Positions 11,721-23,564 of a stretch of DNA of 64,000 bases are shown piece after piece (position 1 is the first letter of the stretch; each line of letters starts with the position of its first letter). The stretch lies in NCBI GenBank assembly GCA_034766995.1, contig CM068322.1:7653589-7717588 (forward strand). Reading direction: 5' to 3'. The stretch is from Acanthacorydalis orientalis. Taxonomy: Eukaryota; Arthropoda; Insecta; Megaloptera; Corydalidae. The translations under genes and the position numbers were made by a program. The notes under the pieces were generated by a model. The model searched no databases, had not been told where the DNA came from, and worked only from the letters and a program-made list of their open reading frames with translations.

Positions 11721-12545
11721 ATATGTGACGGAATAACATAGTTTTTCTTATTTATACATAGGCTTAGCATAATTTTTGATACAAAAACGAACTATTAAAT
11801 AAGGAAAATTCACATTTATTATATTTTTTACCATTTAATGAATCTGTATTATGTAAAAATAAAAATAAGAAGAAAATAACCGCCTATTGCTTTCATGCGC
11901 ACTTAAAGATTGAGCTATCCATCTATAGCAGTATTCGCTTAAATACAAGAAAATATTATAGAATATAATTATATAGAGGGACAGTGATCCTCCAATAAAA
12001 GATTACTTTTAGACTCAATATTTATTTCCCTTTTAGACAAGTCGTGTCTTCGAAAACCAACTACAATTAGTTATTCGACAAATTTGAATCTAAATTAAAA
12101 CAAGACCAACCTGCTCTCATAGTATCTATTTTTTTTAATCATAATTGTTTGATTTTTTATGTATAGCCAAATACAGAATACTATGAAATGTCCATGGTGA
12201 ATTTCCTAATACAATTGTATTTAACGACTTGATAGAGTTCTCCAAAATACTTTCTTGTTAAATTATATCAAAACTTTGGCCTCTTTTTCACAAAAATTCA
12301 GCTGAATCACTCCATTATAGTAAACACTCACTACACTATCACTGATGTAGATTGATGGCCTCTAGGTCTTTGACTTTTTGAAGTGAAACTTATTTAACCA
12401 CGTTGGGAGTAAATTTTCAAGGTCGAGATTAAGAAAAAGCGTTATGGAAGTTGTTACGACGTGAAATGGGTGGTAGAGAGTAGAAGTGAATGGCGGCTTA
12501 GTGAACATATCACTCCGCTCATAAATATGAGTGTCGCATAATCTC
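11721..12545. other. Anonymous AT-rich sequence
   Basis: Nothing recognised. Confidence 0.5.
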
Positions 12546-12559
12546 AGTTATTTGTTGCG

Positions 12560-12975
12560 ACTGTGACAGCAGTTGGAGTATTTAATATTGCTGAGTGTAA
12601 AATGGAAGACTGAAAAACAATTGTAATTGTAGCGATTTACATTTCTCCGAATCAGAAGATGGTTGATATAATCTGCTTTATACGCCGTTCATTATTACCA
12701 TACACTCATGGAGGTGCATGATTCCTTAGCAGAGAAGAGCATAAACTGATAATGATTCTCAGTGGAGATTTTATTGCCAATTTCGTATTAGAAGACTCGC
12801 GTCACTTGTTAATTTTCTACGTGACAAACTTAATTTAAGTATGACTACTGATACCATAATCGCAACAACAAAATCGGGTACTACTATCGATACTGTCTTT
12901 TCACGATATCTTTAAAACATACATTTCATTTATCATTTATCATAAACTCATAGTATCAGTTGCACCAATTGAATA
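12560..12975 (+). pseudogene. Endonuclease (EEP-fold) domain remnant of a transposon
   Basis: Starting near 12620 the frame reads IVIVAIYISPNQKMVD, then SLLPYTHGG, a stop, and then ILSGDFIANF. After a one-base frame change near 12835 it continues IATTKSGTTIDTVFSRYL. ILSGDF(N) and T.ID.VFSRY correspond to the catalytic Asp/Asn and later Asp blocks of the exonuclease-endonuclease-phosphatase fold. The flavour (ISPN...FI...L..YT.GG) resembles the endonuclease carried by Helentron-type Helitrons in insects more than that of LINEs; this assignment is from memory of the family and is tentative. The second catalytic residue is I instead of N. At least two stops and a shift make it dead. Confidence 0.55.
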
Positions 12976-14160
12976 CCCACTAGAAGAAATCATGGAAGTT
13001 CATGAAATATAATAAAAAAAATATTATTTTTCTAATTCAATTCTTATTGGCTTATATTTGCCATCTTTCTCTTATACTAAATCCCACCTTTTGTCCTCTC
13101 TCTTTCTCCTCTCTCCTATATTGATTCCTAAAATAACAGTAAACAAAAACGAAACAATTTATTAATCCTGCATGATACCATGCTCTTAAAACTCTTTACA
13201 TTTCAACGGAGGGTAAAGAAATTTCACTTCTAGAGCGCGTACCGTGTTACAGGCACCTTTTTTTGTACAGTTAGATTTTAGTGGTTATTTGAGTAACTTC
13301 ACATTGTAGAAGATTAGAGTAGAACAAACAGTACTATTACCTATCTAGCTGCTCTTCTTCGTTTATTAGTATCAATAAAATTAACGATTTTTCTTCAAAT
13401 TACAAATATTTTAGAAACATTCGATATAATTTAAAAACATGCACTATTTAAACCAACTACACAGATACCAAATGATCACTTTGTTCACTCTTAATCATCA
13501 CTGAATGTTTATTGGTACAGCTCATCAGTTATATTCAGCCTTAAATCGGGTAAAATATTTTCTTATTTATCGGAGCATGAAGCACGAATGCTGGTGAATG
13601 AAAATATCCCGATTGTAGATAAAAGAATTTCATGTTTGTATATATCATGAACCGCACAATGGACATTTTTTATGTCTTGCCTCTAGAAAAAGATGAAACT
13701 TGTTTTTTTTTATATTTTGATATCTCTAAAAATCGAAATATTCTACATATCTAAATATTTTTTATCCTCCGCAAACAAAAAATCATAATAAAAAGATAAA
13801 TAAATTAATACAAGCGTTTTTATAATATAAATACTTTCAAGTCTTAGATATAGTCATTATTCGAGTATTCTTTGAGGAAATTCGAAAATAAAATGATTAC
13901 TTATCCAATACTTTCATTTTGTAAAATTTATAATATATTATTACTTAATATGTGTTTCATTTTTATTTTCCTCGGGTTCATGTTCAATAAACTGCGATGG
14001 ATTGAATAATTACAAGTGTTATATTAGATTATCAATTAAAATTACTAAAAACATAGTTTTTTAAAAATGTTCATTACATTCGACAAAATTTTCTCAGTTG
14101 AACTATCACTAAATCATGTTTTTCTCTTCATAAAACCTACTGTGTCTGAACAAAAATTAT
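12976..14160. other. Anonymous AT-rich sequence
   Basis: Nothing recognised. Confidence 0.5.
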
Positions 14161-14727
14161 TAATAGGAACGTTTGCACACGAACAAATATGATAAAAGCT
14201 CAACGAGCTTCGGGTACTCGAAGACGAGAATCGCTGTCAAAACTTCAGTGATTCGCGAGATGGCTGAAACGTTCGTTCACGTCACGTAACAATAGTCTCG
14301 TCGCGCTCAAGTGAGCACAGATGTAAGAGATGGAAGAAAAGACATACACACACGCACACAAAGGTGGCATAAATAGAAAACAGTCGAGACGCACAAAAGG
14401 AAAGCATCGACCCGCGACTGTTACAAAACACTTATAACGGCGTACGAAGCCACCAATTTCGGATTGTTTCGTTTCACGGTAGGCGTTAGATGCGACGGTT
14501 ATGTTTTATCCGATAACGTCGATTGTTTGCAGAACAGAACGCCCGAAAAGCGTTATGTCGATTATTACAGGTTTTTTGCTGCTATTGTAGCGTCTTCATC
14601 TTTTCTGTTTCGTTACTGTCATATTAGATATTGTCGTTTTGAGAGTGTTTTTTTGTGTCTGTATATATGTATATATATATATATACAACGACTCAAGAAA
14701 ATTGATCGCATTAAAGCACTATTTTAA
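14161..14727. other. CpG-richer unique island
   Basis: Non-repetitive sequence richer in CpG than its flanks, with an 87-codon plus-strand frame (14464-14727) that runs into a short TA tract and shows no known domain. It is more likely conserved non-coding DNA than a gene. Confidence 0.3.
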
Positions 14728-14999
14728 ACAAACCAATCCAAAAAAAATGTTTTTAAAATTAAAATTTAATTAATCAAATAATAATAGTACACTTAACAAT
14801 TACAAAAAATTGACATTCGTTGACATATTAGTTAAATAAAAGAAAATAGCAATAATTAGTGTTTCGTCCCGAAATTTTTTCGAGAGAAAAATACAATTTG
14901 TTTTTCTCATTTCTCGAGAATAATAGTGTTCCTTCTCGAGAAAAAAGTAAAAGTTGTTTTTTCTATTTGTTCAGAAATTTATATCTCGGGAATCGATAT

Positions 15000-15605
15000 C
15001 TAAATTATGCATTATATCCGATTAGAGAAGAGTAACAATGAACTTAGTAATGAGTTTCTTATTGCAATTAAAAAAGAAATAAGTAAAAGAAGAAACAATA
15101 ACATTATATCTCTTTATAATTTTTTACAGAATTCCCCTTGCGAAGAAAAAAATATATTTTTTGGATTAGTCACGAAAAATTATTCACATAATTGCTTAAT
15201 AAACGTTATATAGATTATTTTCCAGATTTTGCAACAGTTTGATACTGACAAAGAAGATGTTAGTCAAGTTGTAATCAATGGAAATAAAGAATTGTCTCTT
15301 CAAGAACATTTAACTTTATCTATAACAGAAAGAGATTATTTATTAATCTATAAAAGAAATGAATCCTGGTATTACTAACAAATGTCAGACTATTAAACAA
15401 GAATTTTATACATTTCAAACAAAAGGTACAAGAACAACAATTTGGAATACTTAGAGATGCTTTGTTCATAATAAAGCCTATGTTTACACAAAATGAATAT
15501 ATTTTTTTTTTATTGCTAACGATTTTATTACGAAGAATATAAATCAATTGTCCAATACTATTTTGGATGCGCTGCTTTTTGAAATATTACTTCAAAACTG
15601 AACAA
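15000..15605 (+). pseudogene. hAT transposase C-terminal remnant
   Basis: The first frame (from 15007) reads FLIAIKKEISKRRNNNIISL, followed by FLQN. Later frames read FDTDKEDVSQ, NKELSLQEHLTL, then LRDALFIIKPMFTQNEY, then FITKNINQLSNTILDALLF. The order and wording match the C-terminal part of insect hAT transposases, including the dimerisation block usually written ..KIRSRL.D..LD.L.FLR. Frames change at least twice and stops intervene. Sequences rich in CTCGAG lie on both sides (about 14878-14945 and 15775-15800) in opposite orientation and may be subterminal repeats, but clean termini and an 8-bp target duplication were not found. Confidence 0.58.
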
Positions 15606-15829
15606 TAAACGCATTAAATTTGGTTTTGCAATTATTTTTTTATCTGCATATTGTATTTTGTGTTAAAATAATAAATAAAATATATGAATTCAGTTTTAAA
15701 GAATGATCTTTCAATGTTATATAACCTTTTAAATTGAATTTCACCCGGCAAATATTATTTATATATTATATGAGAATTCTCGAGATTTCTCGAGGAATGA
15801 AAACTATCGATAAAAATCTTATGATAATA

Positions 15830-16836
15830 CAGTTCAACCTAACTGTTTTATATTATATTTTAGCACAATATGCATCACACAGAAAAAATCGGCACATTAG
15901 GCAAGTCGAATAAAATTGGTCCGGCATTCAACGTGTTAATATTATTTTCGAAACAATGACTAAATATGTTATCAATTATAATAAATGAACATTACAATTA
16001 AAAAATTTTCAAATTTGATTTTATGTAGCATTAAAGCATATTTTACTATATAAAAGAACAGCAGCATGTTTCTTTTTCCTCATATAACTGCTTTCTCAAC
16101 TGAAATATTGATTTTGTTTCTAATGATGTTAGCAATTTATTAGTACACATTTTTTATGATAGTTTGAAAATCCCATGTATATTTTCTGAAGTGGTGACAT
16201 TAATTTTCCTATTACCACATATTGTGTAGTATTGAATGGAAAGTAGAACATCTAAATATATATATATCAAAAATAAAAATATTAGTAGATTAAAGAGTGT
16301 CTTTTTTATACATGCCTCCACTTATGAAGCCGTTAATAATACACATCATCAGCATTCGAATATAGCATCCACTTTTTATAACTCTCTTCAAAATCGCTAT
16401 ACGAGAATTCTACCACTTATATAACATTAATCTTACTGTAATATTTTAATAAAAACTTATATGCATATGAGATCATTTGACTTCAAAGTTAAATAATTCA
16501 TTCTAGAACCGAAAAACAAACGGCTTCGTCACGAATGACAAAATATCGCATCTTCTGAGCGAAGAAGACACGTCTCGACAATTTGTATACGAGAAACTTC
16601 TTAATGTATACATATTTATGATTATTACCGTCTCGGAGATGAAACTATAGAGCTGAAATTCGAATAAAACCGTGTCACACGAATGTATTTAATCGTTTTG
16701 TTATACGAAATTCATGAAAACTGCATATGGATGTACATGCATCGCATGCACTTACGAATATCTGTCGTGCGCAGTGTAATTTACTGTTGTTTATCATAGC
16801 ATTAACTTACTGTACGTTTCGTATATGTACACAAAC

Positions 16837-16840
<4 letters not shown>
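15830..16840. other. Anonymous sequence
   Basis: No gene recognised. Bases 16500-16830 are slightly CpG-richer than the surroundings. Confidence 0.45.
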
Positions 16841-16900
<60 letters not shown>

Positions 16901-17067
16901 ATATAATACGCTCCGTGCTTAACAATAAGTGCATGTCTTGTATTTCCATTTCAGTCTTGAACGAACGCGCGAAAACAAGGTTGATGAAAAGCTAATGTTC
17001 AGTACGAGTCAAATAATAAACATTACATACAGATAAACTCATATGCCACATATACATGTACGTATGT

Positions 17068-17120
<53 letters not shown>
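16841..17120. repeat. Two (TA)n tracts
   Basis: TA runs at about 16841-16903 and 17070-17120, separated by about 165 bases of unique sequence. A shorter run is at 17231-17251. Confidence 0.95.
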
Positions 17121-17122
<2 letters not shown>

Positions 17123-17407
17123 TATATGATCCGTAAACGATGTCTCCGATGTAAAATTTATCTTTATTAGGTGAATTCAGTTTTACATTTATACATAATG
17201 AAGACAGATTATCAAATAAATAAAAGTTACATATATATATATATATATATACCCACACATGCAAATACTCGTATGTATGTATGTACGCACGTGCATAAAA
17301 ATCACAATAAAGTTTCAATGTGAAAAGAAAAATCTCTTATTCACTGACAGCAAATTTGTGTGTCAATATTGACAGTATGATTTATAATTTTCTATTAAAT
17401 TAATATA

Positions 17408-17513
17408 ACGGTTGTTTGATAAGTATAATAAAAAAGCAAGTTAAACACCACTTTTTGGAAAAAAATCGATTTTATTTTTCGACATAGTCTCTATTGAGGT
17501 CTAAACAACTTGG
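17408..17513 (-). mobile_element. Mariner end fragment, GTTTGATAAG-terminus family
   Basis: After TA (17406-17407) comes the terminal repeat core GGTTGTTTGATAAGTATA, then sequence parallel to the transposase end of the copies at 2726 and 52224. Homology stops after about 105 bases. Confidence 0.75.
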
Positions 17514-17671
17514 TGTTCTTTCATCATACATAGATGATGAAAGAGCAAGCAAGCCTTCAACTTTCAAAAACAATAAAAAAGTTACTAAAGAAGGGCTTGT
17601 TGATAGTAAACAGTTAACAAGAGGTCAGACAGTAAATCAACCTTAAGGTTCTGAAGCTATTACATGACTAA

Positions 17672-17812
17672 CAAGCGGAGGATACGTGCTCAGGAATTGA
17701 GTTTGGAACCAAACTTCATGTAGTGGTAGGGTACCTCAACGATATTAATATAGTAACGTATTAGCTCGCACTATCCATCCATTTTCGAGAAAAAGACTCC
17801 AAATTTCTATTT
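17672..17812 (+). repeat. Solo arm of the long foldback family
   Basis: About 140 bases closely resemble the outer arm of the foldback element at 57005-57861, starting CAAGCGGAGGATACG and continuing through AACTTCATGTAGTGGTAG and TTAATATAGTAACGTA. No opposite arm is found nearby, so this is a truncated copy. Confidence 0.8.
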
Positions 17813-17971
17813 ATCTATATAAATATACATATATTATGTATATAAATACACATTTACATTTAAAATTTTAACAACAAATCAATAATTACAAGAAATATTG
17901 TATCTGAGAAGTTCAACGTCATATAATGAATAGCAACTTATTACAACTCGTTCAGAGTGGTTCATCTAGAC

Positions 17972-18350
17972 CAGTGGTCTTCAAACATTGTCGACTCATG
18001 GAGCCCTTACGATTATAATTTTTTTGCGAAACCCCTGCCATCTCCAGAAAACTCAAGATGCATACCCCACAAGTTTTGAAAATTAACCATCATACATGAT
18101 CAAATTTTATTGTTTACATCTGATTGAGCGGGGTCGTAATATATACTCATAAATGCAATTTTACTACATAATAATAGCTAATAATAGGTATTTATAGAAA
18201 TAAAATAAATTATTACAAATTAACTATTTTGAATTTTTAGCTTTTCAGATTATTTATTTTTTAACTTTGAATTTAGACTTTGACTCTCAATACCTCTGAA
18301 GACATTGCGCAGAACCCCAAGGTTCCGTGAATACAGCTTGAAAAACACTG
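17972..18350. mobile_element. Non-autonomous hAT element (379 bp)
   Basis: Left end CAGTGGTCTTCAAAC; right end is the complement of GCTTGAAAAACACTG. Such CAGTG...TTCAAAC termini belong to Charlie/Tip100-like hAT elements. The flanking octamers ATCTAGAC and ATCTAATG match at five of eight positions and fit a decayed 8-bp target duplication. No coding remnant was seen inside. Confidence 0.68.
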
Positions 18351-18510
18351 ATCTAATGTCGAATTTCCATTTGAATTGTCTGTGACTATTTACATTCTTA
18401 TATCACTATAAATTTGTTTTCCTCGAACCATAAGGATACGAGTGAAATTCATTAATTATTCATTAAAAATAATTAATTGAAGAATTTTTATCATTTCAAC
18501 TCCGATTGAA

Positions 18511-18552
18511 AAGAACCCCAGGGTTCCGCGGAACACAGTTTGAAGAACACTG
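18511..18552. mobile_element. Second hAT right end of the same family
   Basis: AACCCCAGGGTTCCGCGG followed by CAGTTTGAAGAACACTG repeats the right terminus found at 18350, about 200 bases downstream. The rest of the element is not recognisable. Confidence 0.6.
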
Positions 18553-20183
18553 ATGAAGACAGCAATTCGTAAATACCTCGTTTATCTGTAATGAGTTCTA
18601 GTGCACGTTTCAAGTTGAATAGATGATGTTTTACCTATTTCGATCCATTTGTTTTATTTACTAAAACACGTATATCTACTCGTATGTATAATAATAACAT
18701 TACAATAAGTTCATAAAGTGTTTCTCGACCAGTAAACCACAAATGAATACTAATGAAACGTATTAGTCGAGGCTATTTATTCAAAGTGTCTCCTTCAAAG
18801 TTGACCCAATGAATGTATTTACAATTTTTCAACTATACATACTCATTAAAAATGTTCTAATTGGTAATTATCAAGTTCGTTTATCGATTATGTATTGAAT
18901 CATAAACTTTTTTTTATTCCATTACCTTCTATCATATTTATTCGAGTAGAGAATTTTCTACGATATTTTCTGCGTCACTTTTTACTCTCTTTATTTCAGC
19001 CTTTTAATTTTTCATTTTTATGCAAACATAAGTTATTATCTAGACATAAATTGGAAAATGTATTTGTGTGTCATGTTTAATCGATTTGTAAGTTCAGGTA
19101 CTTGTGTATTTCAGTATATGTATGTAAATAAATGATTTAATTTCAGTGAAGTGTTATTGAATACCATATTTTTAAAATGTGAACACAATACCATTCTTCT
19201 TTATTCATTTGAAGTTTTTTTAGGACGAAGGACATAATAGAAGAAAAAATACGAAAAAAAATTAATAAAAGTAGGCATAGAAATAAATGTATGTACTTAT
19301 TTATCTAGAAGCAAAAAATATATTACACAGATTTTTTTGAGCCACGGAAAAAAATTATTTTTTACAATAGATTCACGAAAGGCCTTTAGAACATATTATT
19401 CGAAATTTTCCATATCTACTGAAAATGAAACTAATATAGTTTTGATGCCTTATGGAATGGATATTCAAACTGACGAAGAAGATATGAACGATGATAATTT
19501 ACAATGGATGGCTGAAATTTGTGCAGGAGCTCATAAGTTTTAAATGATTTGAGATATTGGAATGAAACAAAATGAAATGACTCTAAGAATATAATATTTC
19601 AAATTAGTTATTTAGTTTTCAATATAATTATTACCATTTTCATTGCTGCTAGCATTCATACCAAATTCATCGTAAGTAAAAATGTCTTCCAAAAAGTTAC
19701 TAACTCTCATATAAAATTTTTGATCGCCTCTCTTTACCATAGGTGGTATCTGGATAAATTAAAATAAATTGCCTCGATACCTATGATTCAGATGGTTTTG
19801 AAAATAATGATGATAAAGATAAATAGGCTATTAATAAATATGCGAACTCGTCAAGAACAAACTTATACATCAGAATGGTCCATACGTGTGTTTTAGTTAA
19901 CGAAAACAACAGGAACGAATCACTATCGAATCTAAACTTAAACAATCAGAAATTTCAGTTAAATAGATTGTCAAATGTGTGATATTAGAGACTTTATTCA
20001 CTGATATTGATATTGCACACTTAATTATTGAACGTTGCTGCTTTTATTAATTTTCTTCTTTTCCATTTATGAAGAAATATTTGAATAAAAGTAATTTATT
20101 ACTTTTCATTGGTTACTTTTCCTTACCAGGAGAAATATTGTATTTTAATGATAATATTCGCATGTCAGTAATGATTAAATGTA
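18553..20183. other. Anonymous AT-rich sequence
   Basis: No gene recognised. A 68-codon acidic frame near 19337-19543 lacks an ATG start and has no known domain. Confidence 0.5.
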
Positions 20184-20993
20184 TGAGGGTCGTTTGATAA
20201 GTTTGATCAATTTCTATATTGTCGCACTACCATTCATTTGGTGACGTCACGGCATTCAAGTCTCATTTTTTAAACTAGTATAGGCGAAATTTCAGCCAGA
20301 AGCGACGCGTTGTTTACATTCTACAGACGTTTGAAGCAAGCATTGTAGCAGTTACCGCAAAAATGGAAACGAGCAGACCTTTTTTGCGTAGATTCGTCAC
20401 CGTGAATAAAACATGGATCTACCACTACACATCTGAGCCGAATCAGCAGTTAAAGTAGTGGACAACGACTGGTGAAAGTGCACCGAAATAGGCCATTTTG
20501 TCGGCTGGGAAGGTGATGACCGCTGTTTTTTGGGATTCCTGAGGAATCATTCCGATCGACTACGCAATGAAGAGAAAAACAATAACAGGATCCTATTATG
20601 CAACATTATTAGACCATTTGAAAGAAGAACTGGAAAAGGCCAAGATTTTCGCACAAAATAGTGCTTTTTCACCAAGACAACACATCAATTCATAAATCAA
20701 CCGTCGCAATGGCAAAATTATACGAATTAGACTTCAAATTGATTTCTTATCCACCCTGTTTTCCGGACCTTCCCCGTGCGAGTTCTTCCTCTCCACAAAC
20801 TTGAAAATTTGGCTCGGTGGGAAGAAATTCTCGTTGAATGAGGATGTCATCGCCGCCGTCAATGCGTATTTTACAGATTTTCTAGACCAAGTGTATAGCT
20901 CAGTGAAGTCTCTGTTGAGAAACAAAATCGTTTTTTCCCAAAAAAAATGGGGGTTTTGACATGTTTTTTACCATACTTATCAAACGAACATCG
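20184..20993 (+). mobile_element. Internally deleted mariner, GTTTGATAAG-terminus family
   Basis: Both terminal repeats are present: left GGGTCGTTTGATAAGT and right (complement) CGTTTGATAAGTATGG, flanked by TA at 20182-20183 and 20994-20995. It is 810 bp long instead of about 1.3 kb. The missing part lies just after the transposase start. The same structure occurs in the copy at 52224-53039, including the same junction. Confidence 0.88.
20363..20960 (+). pseudogene. Mariner transposase with N-terminal domain deleted
   Basis: ATG at 20363 is followed after only about ten codons by the first catalytic block, RRFVTVNKTWIYHYTSE, so roughly 150 residues carrying both helix-turn-helix motifs are absent. 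The normal DE of this block is NK here, so the first aspartate is lost. ITGSYYATLLDHLKEELE follows. The second block is out of frame and the third appears as a broken form of CDFF near 20780. The frame carries stops, for example near 20458. No activity is possible. Confidence 0.82.
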
Positions 20994-20995
20994 TA

Positions 20996-21747
20996 ATTAC
21001 ATAAAATCGCTTTAAGAAAATAAATCGTTTTATTTACAATGATAAATTTTGACACGATGACTAACTTTCCTTTTACAAAAGTTGATTTTTACTTCCTTAC
21101 AAACTATATTTTTTCTGATAAAAAATGTTCAACAATAGATTTTTATTGTTGTTATGCACATGCCGATGGCATACAGTCGTTCTCACAATAAGATACAGAA
21201 AATCTGATTTATTTTCTTTTATAATAGCCTTAGTAAATACACGCAAAAGCAAAGAAAAACTATTACTTTTCGTTCGATTGATACCAAATTTCTATTCCAT
21301 AATATTTAACCCATAACATGAATTTCATATCACTGTGCATCAGTACAACGGTCGTGTTCGAAGTATTCGAGCCTGCGTTTTATTATTATCTAGGACAATT
21401 GATTTTTCTTCTTCTTCAATTTTTTATATTTACTGTCCATTTTTTTACTTTTTTTAGATTTTTAATTATTTATAATATTTTTATAATGAATGTATCAATT
21501 ATTTCTCTTTCAGCCTATTTGATGAGAGTAAATTTAAATTTTATTTTTCAGTAAATCAGAAACTTTATTTTACTAGAAATAACTTCTGTTAAATTTAAGT
21601 ATTTCATCATATGGCTCCCTATAGGCTGGTCTGACTGCTATATTTTTACATATACCAATATGTACAAATATAGCATTCAGTAAATTATGTATACACATAT
21701 AAATAAATTACAAGTGCCTATACAAATTTCCTGTAATCTCCTACATG

Positions 21748-21750
<3 letters not shown>
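20996..21750. other. Anonymous AT-rich sequence
   Basis: Nothing recognised; two 60-80 codon frames here (21125-21316, 21318-21554) have no family resemblance. Confidence 0.5.
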
Positions 21751-21751
<1 letters not shown>

Positions 21752-21800
<49 letters not shown>

Positions 21801-21933
21801 GTATGTGAGAGAGAAAGATAGTATTTACAGTGTATATAAATAAATCATTTATTTAAAAAATAGAATAATAATAAAGATAAATCCGCAGTTTATCAACGCA
21901 GTGCCGGTTAAAAAGAGTAAAGTCCACCCTTCG

Positions 21934-21983
<50 letters not shown>

Positions 21984-21988
21984 TATAT

Positions 21989-22076
<88 letters not shown>
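21752..22076. repeat. Two (TA)n tracts, the second about 140 bp
   Basis: TA runs at about 21752-21794 and 21938-22076; the second is one of the longest in the window. Confidence 0.95.
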
Positions 22077-22079
<3 letters not shown>

Positions 22080-23560
22080 CCGGAGCAAAAAATAATAAAT
22101 GGAAAACAAATAAACCGTAATTGATTCACGATAAACACTTCGACAAACGCAAGAGTTACACTACGAACGAATACATACACAAATCCAATATATTATCGAT
22201 ATAAATGCTCCATATCTGTCTACATGTAAATGTATTTGTGGGATTTACGAAAGCAAATGAAATGTTTATTGAACGTCGTCTATAAATAAACCGTCACACT
22301 CGTGTGTGTGTGTGTGTGTGCATTTGTATGTATGATGTTTATTGGAAAAAAAGCACCACCGACAACAACAACAACAATAACAACAATAGAACTTTACTAC
22401 TGTTGTATTTTTGTTTTCGTGCCATCGATACTGAACAGCGCTGGCGCGCGACAGAGATGAAACGTTGTTGTTATTTAAATATCGCGCCAAATGTTTTTTC
22501 CATTGTGTGTGGCTTCGTAGGCCTCGGGCGACATTACTTATCAACATGCAATGTCGATAACAGAACAATTATTACACGTTATTTGTACGCACATTTGCAT
22601 GCCAACGAATAAAAATCGTGTGGTGTAGGAAGCACGCTTGGTCGCAACCGCAACGGCCATCACTGGACGAGGGTTATGATTTTTATCCCGGCAACGCGCA
22701 AAAAATAAAAGCTTTGTCGAGAAATTCATTTTATGAAACGCTTACTAATTTTCAATTTGAACTATTAACGTATTCTTTACATTATTACAAAAAGGTTCGA
22801 AACTAATATCTGTGTATCATTAGCTATGTAAAAAAAATGGAAATTGAAATATTCTAGCGGTTTAACTAATTTTTCATTTGTTTTCAATTTGGATTTACTT
22901 CTGCATTTAATATTAGTTAATTCTGCATATTTGTTGTTTCATAAATACTTTTTCATTGTAATAAATAAAAAATATGCCATTTTTTCATTATAGTAGCTGA
23001 AAAAAGTTTTGCTATAAAGATAATAATAAAATAATAAAGTAAGATAGTATAAAAGAAAAAATAGTTACATGTTAAAATAAGATATATGTACTGCAACGAT
23101 CGCCTTGAAAAAATATTTTTATTCGTATTCAAATAAATAAAAAATGTAATAATCCAAATCGAAAAACACTCTGGAATGATTATCACTAGAAAATTTTACA
23201 ACAGCCACCGTTTATTATGACTTACCATAAAAAGTGAAAGAATTTCAGAAAAGATGGAGATCGGATCAGAATGCAGCAAAAAAAATCCAAAGTACGAAAG
23301 GCTTTGTGTAAATATCTGCAGATGGGTGGTGAAAGCTAATAAAAAAAGTATCTTTGTACGCATTCTGGAGCTCTGTCGACTGAACTGCGAAATACGACCT
23401 GTTTAGATATCACGGAAAATCTCTTAGAGGAATAAAATTATATGGAACCTAAATAAATGTGTTGAGATTTACTAATGGCATTGGGATACTGGCAGAATTA
23501 TCATGAATTGGAAAAGATATGAAATTAAAATGAAATAACTTGATAAGGTAACATATGTCA
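22080..23560. other. Anonymous sequence with (GT)n, (AAC)n and a CpG-richer patch
   Basis: A (GT)n run lies at 22301-22321 and an ACA/ATA trinucleotide run at 22361-22387. Bases 22410-22700 are CpG-richer and unique. Opposing ~100-codon frames across this patch are low-complexity overlaps and not convincing genes. Nothing else recognised. Confidence 0.45.
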
Positions 23561-23564
23561 CATA

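Noticed and set aside
19337..19543. 68-codon acidic frame
   Set aside because: It lacks an ATG start and any recognised domain; I could not link it to a transposon family with confidence.
21125..21554. Two adjacent hydrophobic 60-80 codon frames, possibly small membrane proteins
   Set aside because: High A+T naturally yields Phe/Ile/Leu-rich frames; no conserved motif or gene context.
22266..22612. Overlapping ~100-codon frames on both strands with poly-Asn / poly-Cys runs
   Set aside because: The runs come from (AAC)n and (GT)n microsatellites; opposing frames over the same bases indicate chance.
23170..23560. Possible LINE coding scraps left of the mariner
   Set aside because: No recognisable reverse transcriptase or endonuclease motif in any frame.
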